Below the pieces are notes generated by a model. The model had not been told where the DNA came from, made no database searches, and was given only the letters and a program-made list of their open reading frames with translations. Positions 10,858 through 21,610 of a stretch of DNA of 64,000 bases are shown in pieces. The position numbers were made by a program, and so were the translations under genes. Source of the stretch: Limnanthes douglasii subsp. nivea (Eukaryota; Streptophyta; Magnoliopsida; Brassicales; Limnanthaceae); the NCBI GenBank assembly GCA_036936605.1, contig JAUPFV010000001.1, forward strand, positions 345,165,081-345,229,080, given 5' to 3'. Within the stretch, counting starts at the first letter, position 1. Each line of letters begins with the position of its first letter.

Positions 10858-11720
10858 GTTTGAAGGTTTCTAGATGTAGTTTCATGGCCATGTATGTTTC
10901 TATTTTGGTGTTTTTAACTTATGTTTAGGTTTTTTGTGTGGACTGTAACTTGCACCAACCCTGTGCAGAAGTGTTGTTTTTTGGGGGGGCTGGTGTATTT
11001 GGACTATATGTAGCAGTCACTGTTTTGAATGTTAACGTTTGAATGAATTTTCAGTTCTATGGCTTTTCTCAGTATGATATAATAAGATATGTTGCAGTTG
11101 TGGAAAGCAGTTTCAACTGCAGTTATTTAACAAAATCGCATTGTATGACTAGTAACATATCGGAGATATGAAAACATAAATCTATGTTTCTGTCAGATGT
11201 AGAAACGACGGAGTATCAATGTTTCATAGTTTGGCTATCATAGTACAACAGCGTGTGTAGCAATGTAGCTCGTTATAGATATCAGAGTCTGAAAAAAAAT
11301 TACAGGTTACATGTTAATATTAAAAGTGTAAAAATACATTAGTCGAAAGGTACTGTTAGATGAATGTACACCAAAATAAAAGTAAGTAAAATACTTTGAT
11401 GTATCTGTTAGATGTACAGGCATGTTAGATGGGTTTATCTTTGAGATGAACATGGCAATTCTTTTAGGGGACTTCACATAAGTGGGAAGAGAAGAAGTGC
11501 TTATCTTTGAGATGAAATATATAGAATCTATCAATGGTTATAAGAGTCGCTATCATAGTATATCATCAAAGATAGCAAAGTACACCTGAATAGATATCAT
11601 AGGGGATAAGAAACAGAAATGGAACATGTAAATGTTAAAATTGTACAAAACAGACGTCGAAAGATAAGGAGTGCTTATCTTTGATATGTAAAATGTTACA
11701 AAAAAGTAGGTTAATAATGT
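10858..11720. other. Convergent 3' region between the acidic gene and mudrA
   Basis: No gene is seen. The region should hold both 3' ends. From about 11100 onward it carries further TAGCAA / TATCAG motif alternations, plus a GGAGTGCTTATCTTTGAGATG motif present twice here and three times in the MULE-B tandem repeat. Confidence 0.6.
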
Positions 11721-14103
11721 TTAGAAAGGAGCATCACATGACCTCCTATTATGGCCCGATTTCAAACATCGACCACAACGGGACTGGCTGCTGGAAACTT
11801 CGCCTCTTGATGGAATACGCTTCTTCCTCGGACGACCGGGTCGTCTTTTAACGTTAGGGGGCAGCACCAAGGGCTCTCCATCACAATCTGCGCTACTGGA
11901 TTCACCAAACTCTGTTATAGCGGGTATGTTAAATGAATAGCTGGACAGGAAATTTTGTGTAGTGAAAAACGGCTCGACCAACGTCATAGGATCCTCGTTT
12001 ATAGATGCAGATACAGCCAACGCATGAGCGCAAGGGAAACATTCTTGCTGCCAAGAGCCGCATGTGCATTTGAAATCCAGTATGTTGACAACCATGACTG
12101 GGTCCGATAAAACCTCAAAATAAGCCGCGGAAGACTTGCGAACTAACCATGTCCGACCGGATTGCACATTATCTTTAAACATCTTGTCAAACTCGGGGCA
12201 CAAATGGGTGTTCCAACTTTGGCCTTCTCCTAAACGTCGAGACATTTGAGTCATCAGAAGAGCTCTAATCCGGTCGATTAATTCGACTATAGGCAGATGG
12301 CACAACTTCTTAATCTGGCCATTGAACGATTCAACAGCTGTTGATGCCATCGCCCCATACCGTTTGCCTTTCACATATGCCTGAGCCCATTTTTCTGGGG
12401 CAAGATTCCTGACGAAGTTTTCAATACGATTACCGCCTTGGCGCAACCACTGACCATAACGTTCATTAAAAAGATCGACCGTAGGGGCATAAGCACAGTT
12501 CTTAAACATCGCTAGCATGTCTTGTTTGTAGACTCTGTTAGTGTGTTCAAGAGCTTTATTCAAGTTCTGAACAAGATGGAAGATGCAATAAGCGTGGAAG
12601 TCAGTAGGATATAGAATTGCGACAGCGCTAATAATACCAGCATGGCGGTCTGAAATGAAAGTTATCTGCCGCCCTAGCAGATGAGGTTTTAAAGTTTCCA
12701 GAAACCAGAACCAGTTGGCCGAGTCTTCACTACCACATATACCAAAAGCAACGGGGAAAAGACCTGGGTTGGAAAAGAAGATTAAAAACAGAACTACATT
12801 AACAGAAAGATGTTTTGCTCGATTGCGTAATAGTTAACAAATCGCATTCTGGGTAACGAAAGCTAGCAAACAAAGCCTACCAAGCTAGCAATCAGTAATA
12901 ACTAAAATATCAGAGCATGTAATACAAACTATCAGACAGTGGTATTAAATCGCGAACTATGTATGCCTATTTATCAGATCAAATGTATATTGAGACGTAT
13001 TTTTACTGACCGTTGTTTCCATCTTTTGCCACTGCTGAAAGCAACACGCCCCCGTGCTTCCCTGTCAGGTGGGTTCCGTCAACGTACAGCAGAGGGCGGC
13101 ACGAATGGAAACCCTGAAGACACGCCCCAAATGCTATAAAACAGCGACGAAAAACATTGCCAGGAGCCAAATCCAGACGACAGTCCGTAGTGATGTCACG
13201 ACTCTGTAGCCTCTTGAAGTATGGTTTTAGCAAACCGAAAGAGGTATTGCTATCTCCAAATACAGCGCGACGAGCCTTCTCCAACGCATTCCAAGATAGA
13301 CGATATGAAACGTCTAAACCGTAGTCTTGCTTGATGGTGGACTGTATAGTCTTAGTTGTTAAAGAATGGCTGTTTCGCAGAGAATCGTGAATTTCATCAG
13401 CAATCAAATCGGAGGACAGATGCCGGCTTTTCTTCTTAGTGAATACGGGACTGCACGTGTGGGTACTGAAAAATCTTTTAATTGTCATCAAACCGGTCTT
13501 ACAATCGACAGAAGCGTAAAGCCTCCATTTGCAGCCATCCGAATCTTTGTTTACACAATAAACGGTGATCTTGTTATAGGTGTTGTGCATGTACCTAAAC
13601 GCAAAACCGTTCTCTAATGCATAACGAGATAAGGATAACCTCAGACCTTGAGCACCGTCTGGAAATGACTGTCCAACACCGATGATAGCTTCAGCCCATC
13701 CCGCTGTAGCTAGATGTCTTTTTTTCGGGGTTGTAATGGCCAAACAGGTACTGCTTTCACCGCTGGTTCGTTGTATGTGAGAAGATTCTTCGAACAGTTG
13801 AACGGGCTGTTTACGTTTAACGGCGGAGCCTTTATCAGCAACATGTTCTTCGATAAGAAATGACACACTCTTCAAACGCTCAACATCGAGGTAACATTCC
13901 AACCCGATGAAATCGGTCTCCTTATTAAAAATACAATTACTCTGAGCACCGCAAGAGTACGTTATGCTGTAGTTGCCTCTAACAAGCCCTTGCCATGTTT
14001 GCTCAACGTACTGTTGAAATGACTCGAAGTCTACGAATTCAGACAGCGGAACAATACTTGTCTCCGTACCAAGTTTGAAAATGCAAACTTTTGCTTTAGA
14101 CAT
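11721..14103 (-). CDS. mudrA: MULE transposase (MudrA-type), two exons, intact
   Basis: Exon 1 is complement(13011-14103) and exon 2 is complement(11721-12763). The GT-AG intron of 247 bp splits a Gly codon, giving 711 residues with no internal stop. In order: a PB1-like N-terminal stretch; a MuDR-family DNA-binding region (residues ~135-230, with Cys and His spaced as in that family); and the MULE catalytic core. The likely DDE residues are Asp342 (LYVDGTHL), Asp403 (FISDRHAG) and Glu509 (STAVESFNG). A SWIM zinc finger follows (from Cys597, CTCGSWQQECFPCAHA). An AT-hook-like RRPGRPRKKR and a CCHC knuckle (CGRCLKSGHNRRSC) end the protein. It would bind the terminal repeats and cut and join the element. 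All expected parts are present, so it may be functional. Confidence 0.92.
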
Positions 14104-14111
14104 TGTGTACC

Positions 14112-14812
14112 CTGAATTATAGGACTTTTCGTTAGTTTGTTTAATGTTGGTGTAGAACTACTCTATCTGTTACTGATAGTATAACAGATATAGCAATATC
14201 CTATGTCTAACATATCATGGAATATGGGTGGTGGTCAATATTCAGGACGAATAGCAAACTGGCATACCTAAACTATCAGGGTATGTCGGTCGTGGTCACT
14301 TTTCAGCATAAATAGCAAACTGGCATATCTAAACTATCAGGGTATATGGACTAATAATCTGTTTTCAAAGACATATATGAACATGTTATATATAACATAG
14401 CAGCAAGAGGAAATGGTTGGAAACATATAGCAATATCAAGTACCTAAACTATAAGGGTATATGGAGCCCTGGTTTATTTATCAACACATATAGCAAACTG
14501 ACAAAACTAAGACAGCATGGTGTACAAACAAATCTAACATATCAGGGTGTATGAAGTAATCTAGCAAACTGTAGCATAGAATTGCAGGCGTAAAATCGCA
14601 AGGAGTAACCATATAAATATCAGGGTTCAAACAGAGGTGTTGGAATGAAAATTCTCACCGGAATGTGATCGGAGCCGGTTTGGATAGTTTGGATTGAGCA
14701 GAAGCAGATGGAAATAAGTTTCCTAGCATTAACGCACGTTATATTAGAGGTTATAATCGATTTCGAAAAGGGAAAACGATTTCGAAACTGAAAACTGGAC
14801 TCTGTTACTCAC
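14112..14812 (-). other. Predicted 5'UTR intron of mudrA
   Basis: On the minus strand a strong donor (TTTTACAG|GTGAGT) ends the leader exon at 14813. An acceptor (AATTCAG|G) lies 8 nt before the ATG. The intron is packed with TAGCAA and TATCAGGGT motif alternations (14160-14640). Confidence 0.55.
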
Positions 14813-15244
14813 CTGTAAAATGTAACGACAGGCAACGAGTTCGAAACTATCAACCGGAGCTAGGAGGCTGTGTACGGTGGTCTAGGAGGCTGAGACACGG
14901 TGCAAGATCGGAGCTAGGAGGATATAACGGTGCGAAACAGTACTCAGGAGGCTGACGACGTTAAAATTGTTTTCTGCTGGTCGCCGGTGATCGGAACACT
15001 CCGATAAGGCTACTAGATGGGTCGCCGGTGGTAACGTAAGGTCGCCGGTGATTCTAGTGTGTCGCCGTAGGTGGTATGATCAGCCGTAGTTTTTAGAATA
15101 CGAAGAAACGTTCTTGAAAAATGGGTTGTTTGAAAGGTTAGGAGAGAGGAGAGAGAAAGGAGGCTAATAAATTCAAAATTCAAAATTCAAAAGTGATTAA
15201 GAAGATGCTGGAGCTAAAAGGGGTCCTTTTTTTCACAAATCAAC

Positions 15245-15252
15245 CTTATATA
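15245..15252 (-). promoter_or_regulatory. TATA box of the MULE-A right promoter
   Basis: TATATAAG on the minus strand directs transcription inward to mudrA. An equivalent box is conserved near the right end of MULE-B (about 20352). Confidence 0.55.
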
Positions 15253-15373
15253 CTAGGTTGAGGGTAATCTTGGTATTAAAAAAAGAAAAGGTATTAGAAG
15301 TGGATATGTTTAATGAGATGGGTATTTAGTAAGCATTAATCCATTAAAGGGCACTAGGTTGTAATAGGTTTGT

Positions 15374-15400
15374 CAAAAGGTACTTAGTGTGTCATTTCCC
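15374..15400 (-). repeat. MULE-A right terminal inverted repeat
   Basis: Read on the minus strand it starts GGGAAATGACACACTAAGTA and matches the left terminus in pattern. MULE-B ends with the same sequence at 20398. Confidence 0.85.
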
Positions 15401-15409
15401 TAAAACAAA
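15401..15409. repeat. 9-bp target site duplication of MULE-A, right copy (TAAAACAAA)
   Basis: It is identical to 3853-3861. Confidence 0.92.
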
Positions 15410-15414
15410 ATCAA

Positions 15415-16220
15415 AACTATTAAACATAATTATTTTTTAATTTCTTTTTGACAAACAACAATTATTAATATTTTTTTAAAATAAGTGTATTTAGTAAGTT
15501 TGACATTTTAATAATCTCTCCCTAAGTTTATTTGTTTCAATGTAAATCTTATAAGAACATAGTATTCAAAATTTTAAGATTAAAAACCCTTTGAACTACG
15601 TTATCACTTCAGATACCCAAACCAGTACCGGAGCTTCCGTGACAGCGAACCACAATGGGTTTTCACTCTGTACTTGTACTTGGTGGAAGCTACTCTATCA
15701 ATGTCCTCTCAACAAAGGTAATCTCTTCTCTCTTTCTCCTTCTATCCTTCTATTGTGAAAAGTGTTAATAGTTTTGAAAAAATCTGATTGAAAGGGAAGT
15801 CTAGAAAAGGAAAACCTAGTTCCTCCAAAGACAAAGAACCTAACATTCCTCAGCAAATTAGCTCCGCCTTTGCTAATTTTCCTTGTAGCCATATCTCCTA
15901 TCGTCAATCCTCCTGGTAACTCTCAACAAATTGCTTCTTTTGGTTTCAATTTCGAGTATTTATGCTAAGAAATGGATTGGTTTTGAAAGAAACACAATCA
16001 CAAAGTGTGATGGAATTGCAGTCTCACTTGGGCAAGGTATAGATATCCAAAAGGGAGCCACGTTGTTTGGTCGAGCTTGCATTGGATGTCATGATACAGG
16101 TGGCAACGTTATCCAACCGGTAAACATTCTTATTACAACTTTTCAATTCAGACATCTTTTTGTTATATTGAAGCTTCTCCAGTTCATAATCTCTTGCTGT
16201 TTTCCAGGGCGCAACTCTCT
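15415..16220 (+). repeat. Duplicated segment X1 (5' part of PETJ)
   Basis: These 806 bp match 20399-21204 at a constant offset of 4984. I saw one substitution, in the leader near 15584 (T versus C). X1 ends inside exon 4 of PETJ, where MULE-B sequence begins. The near identity shows a recent duplication. Confidence 0.95.
15655..16220 (+). pseudogene. Truncated PETJ (cytochrome c6A) copy
   Basis: It contains exon 1 (15655-15717), exon 2 (15795-15915), exon 3 with the heme-attachment motif CIGCH (16022-16119) and the first 13 nt of exon 4 (16208-16220). It then runs into MULE-B. Exons 5 and 6, with the Met ligand and the c6A-specific cysteine loop, are missing. Any transcript would read into the MULE, so no working cytochrome is expected. 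The sequence is otherwise unmutated. Confidence 0.9.
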
Positions 16221-17484
16221 AAATACCTTCTCAAGTATCAAATACCAAAATGGTACCCGTTTTGGGACTAGTTTCATAAACTACCTAGAGCCAATATATG
16301 GACAATTATACCCTCAAGGGTATAAAAGGGGTTGTTTTGGTGAAACCCACTTTTTTTCACCTTCTAATCAGACTTTTAGGTTCCAATTCCCCCACTTTCG
16401 CATTTCTAAATTGGAGGAGAGAGAAACACGTTTTACGAGAGCGATTTCAAAAGTCATTTTTGAAAGGAAACGTAACCGGCGATTTCGCCTAACCCCTCTG
16501 TTCCGATAATTCTGATACCCACCGGCGAACCACCGGCGACAAGCAACGACTATCTCTGTCTCTGCTCCGGTATTTCATACACCAACCGGAGAACCACCGG
16601 CGACAGGTAACGACTATCTCTGTCTCTGTTCCGAAATTTCAGACACCAACCGGGGAACCACCACCGACGACTTCGAAGCAACCACTGTGTCTGTCTCCGT
16701 TTCGATATTTGGAACCACCACAGGCGAACCACCGCCCTTCGTCTCTGTTATCCCTTACGCCTTCGAACAAAACCAGGTATTTACCACTGTCTTTGTTCGA
16801 TTCATATGCGTCGATTTATACGTTGTTTTACATTGATAGTCCATGCTGTAGGACGTCTAATACTCCGGTAGTGAGTAAGGCGATTTGTTACTGTAAGGTT
16901 AGTTATGGGTCTTCTTCCCGTCAACGATACGGAACGTTCCGGCCACCGTAACTGCATCGACATCACCATCGTCCGCCTCCGTCTCCATCGAACATGTACG
17001 TTTTTTGTCGCCGTCTTCCCTACTCTCTGTGCTTGATATTGGGTATTGTTTCCTTTCTGTAAACCCCAGAAGGGATTTGCAGATCGAATCATGTCTCTGT
17101 TCTATCTTTACTTGAATCCTTAACCCAGATCTGGTTTTTGTCTGAACCTAGTCTTTTTGTGTAACCTGTAACATACAGTATGGTTTTTGTGTAACCTGTA
17201 ACACTGTGAAGCTTGCAGGTTAGGCATACAGGTTCTTTTTTATTATTTTTCTCATTTCTATTAAGTGCAGGTTTTCATAACATATTTAGGTTATAGTTGT
17301 GTTGGTTAGAATGGTGTTGTGTCGATTAGAATGCTGTAACATCGTGTATCGTAGGTATGTGGCTGCTGTTGTAAGCATTGAGAGTTTACGTAGGGTTGGT
17401 CCATATCTAGCAATATTGGTTGCATTATCTATCAGTGTTTGTGTATAGTTTACAGTCCGACGCCATGGGTTTGAACCTGGTGGA

Positions 17485-17559
17485 GAAGAGGCGGAGGAAG
17501 AGGAAGAAGAAGAAGAGGAAGAAGAGGCGGAGGAATCTGATGGAGATGATTCTGATTAG
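17485..17559 (+). pseudogene. Remnant of the MULE acidic gene (C-terminal tail)
   Basis: In frame it encodes a Glu run followed by SDGDDSD and a TAG. This matches the end of the MULE-A acidic protein. The start and N-terminal part are absent. Confidence 0.7.
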
Positions 17560-17872
17560 GGTTGAACATGTCGATGTAGTATCATGGAACTGTTGGTTTA
17601 TATTTTGTCGTGTTTAACGTTTGTTTATGCTTTTTTTGGACTGTAACGAAACACAAACTCTGTGCAGTTGAAGGAAGCAGTTTTACTTGCAGTTATTTAA
17701 AAGAATAGCAATGTTGGAAAACTAAGATATCAGAGTTATGGTAAATTTAAAAGAACAGTGTATGTAGACCTACTGTATAAGATGTAAGCATAGATAGCAA
17801 GGTTGAATAAAGTGGATATCAGAGTATAACAGCATAGATAGCAATGTATAAATGAATACATATCAGAGTCTT

Positions 17873-18700
17873 AACAAATGTAAGTAAAGTATCAGATGGA
17901 TCTACAACGAAACAGAAAACATACTTTAATTTATCTGTGAGATATAAAATACATAATCTATCAAATTTGTATCGCGTGGCTATCAGATTGTAGCAGCATA
18001 GATAGCAATGTACACATGAATATATATCAGAGTCTGAAACAAACAGACATGAAACGTGTCAATGTTAAAAGTGTAAGAAGCATAAGTCAAAATACAAGGA
18101 GTGCTTATCTTTGAGATGAATCAGGCATGAAAGATGTGATAAACCTCTTGAACAAATGTAAGCAAAGTATCAGATGGATGACCAACGAAACAGAAAACAT
18201 ACTTTTATTTATCTGTTAGATGTAAAATACATAATCTATCAAAATTGAATAAAGGGGCTATCAGATTGTAACAGCATAGATAGCAATGTACACATGAATA
18301 GATATCAGAGGCTGAAACAAACAGACATGAAACGTGTCAATGTTAAAAGTGTAAGAAACGTAAGTCAAAATACAAGGAGTGCTTATCTTTGAGATGAATC
18401 AGGCATGAAAGATTTGAAGTACATCTTTAACAAATGTAAGTAAAGTATCAGATGGATGTAAACGAAAACAGTAAACATACTTTGATGTATCTGTTAGATG
18501 CAAAATCCAGAATCTATCAATGTTGAATAGAGTGGCTATCAGAGTATAAAAGCATAGATAGCAATGTATACGTGAATAGATATCATAGTCAGAAAGAAAC
18601 AGACATGGAACATGTAAATGTTAAAAGTGTACAAAACATAAGTCGAAAGATAAGGAGTGCTTATCTTTGAGATGTAAAATGTTACAAAAAAGTCGATAAA
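17873..18700. repeat. ~278-bp tandem repeat, three copies, in MULE-B
   Basis: Units start with AACAAATGTAAGYAAAGTAT at 17873, 18151 and 18429 (period 278). Each unit contains a TAGCAATGTA / TATCAGAG pair and a GGAGTGCTTATCTTTGAGAT block. MULE-A has only a degenerate single-copy counterpart at about 11280-11700, so the array grew after the two diverged. Confidence 0.85.
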
Positions 18701-18706
18701 TAATGT

Positions 18707-18775
18707 TTACAACGGAGCATCACATGACCTCCTATTATGCCCCGATTTGAAACATCGACCACAACGGGACTGGCT
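18707..18775 (-). pseudogene. Remnant of mudrA (C-terminal ~23 codons with part of the zinc knuckle)
   Basis: The minus strand matches the last codons of the MULE-A transposase up to and including the stop. Upstream of 18775 the similarity ends abruptly at a deletion joint. Confidence 0.8.
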
Positions 18776-18779
18776 ATGA

Positions 18780-20290
18780 CATAATCAAAATGTTGAATTG
18801 AATCACAACAGCTTAATTGGATTGAAACAGTGAGTCGGTTTATATATACAATGCAATAACTTAAAGAAGGTACATGAACTATGGTAACGAAAGGAATGAA
18901 AACGGCACTTCTTCAGTTACTCCCTTTTCCATCTCCATTTTGCACCTCCCATTTTGCAGTACCCAACACAGCTTGAAGCTCCCTCCAAATAAACTACCCA
19001 TAAATACCTCGAAAGCTTATGCTGTATCTAGCAATGTCTCATGCTGTATCTAGAAATGTCTCATGCTGTATCTAGCACTGTATACAAGGCATAAATCGCA
19101 ACTGATAAATAATATAGTGTCTAGCAATCAGATATGCACTAAAATCGCAATGTATAAAACAGAGCTGGAAAACTGCAATTTCTTACCAGAATGTAATCAG
19201 AGCCGGTATCGATGCTTTGATTCGACCAGAAACAGAAACTAAACGATTTCTTGCCATTAATATACATTAGCTACGCTAGTGAATCTATTGTTTAGATCGA
19301 AAATGGAAACTTATTTCAAAAAGCAGCCACAATACCTATATAAGTTGTAAGATATTTTTCAACACAAATAGCAAACTGTCATACCTAAACTATCAGGGTA
19401 TATGGACTATTGGTCTGGTTTCAAACACATATATCAACCTATTATAGCTAACATATAAGGGTGTATGCAGCAAGAGGAAATAGTTTGAAACATATAGCAA
19501 TATCACGTACCTAAACTATAAGAGTCATGGTCTATTTATCAACACATATAGCAACATGCCATAACTAAGATATCAGGGTGTATGCTGTCAGGTTTAATCT
19601 ACAAACACATCAAACCTATCAGGGTCTATGCAGTGATCTAGCAACATCAAACATACAATTGCAGGCGACAAATCGCAATGTGTATCCATATAAATATCAG
19701 GGTTCAAAACAGAGGTCGAAAAATGAAATTACTCACCGGAATGTGATCGGAGCTGGTTTGGATGATTTGAATTGAGAAGAAGCAGATGGTAATAAGTTTC
19801 CTGCAATTAACGTACATTATATGAGAGTCTAGAATCGATTTCGAAAATGGAAAACGATTTTGAAACTAAAAACTCAGCTCTGTTACTGACCTGAAAGATG
19901 TACCGTTTTTTGCTACGATTTCGAAACTTAAATCAATTGTTATCAGGCTGAGATACGGTGGTCTAGGAGGCTGAGATACGGTGCAAGATCGGAGCTCGAC
20001 CGGCTGAGACGGTGCAAAATCGGAGCTAGGAGACTCTGGATGAAGCTGACGACGTCAAACCGGAATTCTGAAACTCGCCGGTGATCGGAATAATCTGAAA
20101 AGGCGATTATATGGATCGCCGGTGATTAAGACTAGTTCGACGGTGGTTGTATGGTTCGCTGGTGGAGAGAGAGAAGAAGAGGAGAAAGAGAGGACGATGG
20201 TTGTATGGTTCGCCGGTGGAGAGAGAGAATAAGAGGAGAAAGAGAGAAGAAGAGGAGAGAGAGAAGAGTAAGAGTGGAGGCTGTTTTGAA
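18780..20290. other. MULE-B non-coding right half
   Basis: No gene. The part before about 19140 has no clear MULE-A partner. From about 19140 it follows the mudrA leader region of MULE-A, with many TAGCAA / TATCAGGGT pairs. It ends in a purine-rich GAGAGA stretch at about 20160-20280. Confidence 0.6.
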
Positions 20291-20398
20291 TTTCAAAATT
20301 CAAAAATAGAATGGGGGCTGTAACAAAAAACCCTAATTTTTCACAAATCAACCTTATATAATAGGTTTGGTTAAAAGGTACTTAGTGTGTCATTTCCC

Positions 20399-21204
20399 AA
20401 CTATTAAACATAATTATTTTTTAATTTCTTTTTGACAAACAACAATTATTAATATTTTTTTAAAATAAGTGTATTTAGTAAGTTTGACATTTTAATAATC
20501 TCTCCCTAAGTTTATTTGTTTCAATGTAAATCTTATAAGAACATAGTATTCAAAATTTTAAGACTAAAAACCCTTTGAACTACGTTATCACTTCAGATAC
20601 CCAAACCAGTACCGGAGCTTCCGTGACAGCGAACCACAATGGGTTTTCACTCTGTACTTGTACTTGGTGGAAGCTACTCTATCAATGTCCTCTCAACAAA
20701 GGTAATCTCTTCTCTCTTTCTCCTTCTATCCTTCTATTGTGAAAAGTGTTAATAGTTTTGAAAAAATCTGATTGAAAGGGAAGTCTAGAAAAGGAAAACC
20801 TAGTTCCTCCAAAGACAAAGAACCTAACATTCCTCAGCAAATTAGCTCCGCCTTTGCTAATTTTCCTTGTAGCCATATCTCCTATCGTCAATCCTCCTGG
20901 TAACTCTCAACAAATTGCTTCTTTTGGTTTCAATTTCGAGTATTTATGCTAAGAAATGGATTGGTTTTGAAAGAAACACAATCACAAAGTGTGATGGAAT
21001 TGCAGTCTCACTTGGGCAAGGTATAGATATCCAAAAGGGAGCCACGTTGTTTGGTCGAGCTTGCATTGGATGTCATGATACAGGTGGCAACGTTATCCAA
21101 CCGGTAAACATTCTTATTACAACTTTTCAATTCAGACATCTTTTTGTTATATTGAAGCTTCTCCAGTTCATAATCTCTTGCTGTTTTCCAGGGCGCAACT
21201 CTCT
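20399..21204 (+). repeat. Duplicated segment X2 (5' part of the intact PETJ)
   Basis: This is the second copy of X1. It starts directly at the MULE-B right terminus and lacks the 14 bp (15401-15414) that separate MULE-A from X1. Confidence 0.95.
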
Positions 21205-21610
21205 TTTTAGATGATCTTCAAAGGTACTTGTTCACTTTTTCGCAATCAAGGTCTCTAGTCCTTTTGTTTTGCTAGCAAATGATCAAATTATTCAAATTAC
21301 TATAGAAATCGAGTTGATACGGAAGAAGAGATAATCCGAGTGACATATTATGGAAAGGGAAGAATGCCAGTAAGTTTCCATCCATCCAAATTCCGAAGCA
21401 ATCTTTCGATTCCGATATTCTTGTAATGTGTAATTGATGTGTGTGTGTTTTGTGTGAATGTTTCGTAAGGGATTTGGGGAGAAATGTACACCTAGAGGAC
21501 AATGCACGTTTGGGCCGCGGCTACAGGAGGACGAAATCAAGCTTTTGGCAGAGTTTGTAAAGTTTCAGGCTGATCAAGGTTGGCCAAATACAACAAGCAA
21601 TGAACGTTGA
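20639..21610 (+). CDS. PETJ: Cytochrome c6A, chloroplast thylakoid lumen
   Basis: Six exons: 20639-20701, 20779-20899, 21006-21103, 21192-21223, 21306-21369 and 21470-21610. All introns are GT-AG and the phases join to a 172-residue protein. Exons 1-2 encode a bipartite transit sequence with a lumen-type hydrophobic stretch (KLAPPLLIFLVAISPIV). Mature parts include IDIQKGATLF, the heme site CIGCH, the GKGRMPGFG block with the axial Met, and EKCTPRGQC. The last is the two-Cys loop that sets plant c6A apart from algal c6. C6A is a lumenal c-type cytochrome whose physiological role is debated (redox sensing rather than bulk electron transfer). Only ~240 bp of native DNA separate the ATG from MULE-B, so its promoter context was changed. 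No lesion is visible. Confidence 0.95.

Larger units (their letters stand above)
3862..15400. mobile_element. MULE-A: 11.5-kb Mutator-like element, probably autonomous or recently so
   Basis: The boundaries are set by a 9-bp target duplication and terminal inverted repeats. The left end reads GAGAAAAGTACCCCTAAATA. The reverse-complemented right end reads GGGAAATGACACACTAAGTA. Three genes lie inside. A Ulp1-type cysteine protease gene runs rightward from the left end, a short acidic gene follows in the same direction, and a mudrA transposase runs leftward from the right end. Each terminal region has an inward TATA box and a 5'UTR intron. Plant MULEs that carry a Ulp1-like gene are a known class (the Kaonashi type), so that gene alone is not novel. 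The intact transposase, perfect target duplication and related derivative 0.8 kb away suggest recent activity. Confidence 0.93.
16219..20398. mobile_element. MULE-B: 4.2-kb deletion derivative of the MULE-A family
   Basis: The left end starts at CTAAATACCTTCTC and lacks the outer ~13 bp of the MULE-A terminus. The right end carries the full terminus. The left ~600 bp match the MULE-A leader. The acidic gene tail (17485-17559) and the last ~23 codons of mudrA (18707-18775) remain. The Ulp1 gene and the mudrA core are gone, so the copy cannot move alone. The right ~1.25 kb match the MULE-A mudrA leader and right terminus. There is no target duplication: the left flank is PETJ exon 4 and the right flank is the start of X2. 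Confidence 0.88.

Noticed and set aside
10433..10873. Plus-strand ORF of 146 codons overlapping the acidic gene in another frame
   Set aside because: It reads as low-complexity Met/Lys/Thr from the GAN-rich tract. The start context and TATA spacing favour the acidic frame, whose end is kept in MULE-B.
15698..15907. Identical minus-strand ORFs at 15698-15907 and 20682-20891
   Set aside because: They are the reverse strand of PETJ exon 2 and intron 1 in the duplicated segments. There is no independent evidence of a gene.
15931..16509. 192-codon ORF with the CIGCH motif
   Set aside because: It combines intron, exon 3 and MULE-B sequence in one frame by chance. Splice sites show that only part of it is cytochrome c6A coding sequence.
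16219..20398. MULE-B as a simple transposition into PETJ
   Set aside because: The flanks do not match each other, the left terminus is truncated, and X2 restarts upstream PETJ sequence on the right. A plain insertion would have the rest of exon 4 on the right with a 9-bp duplication.
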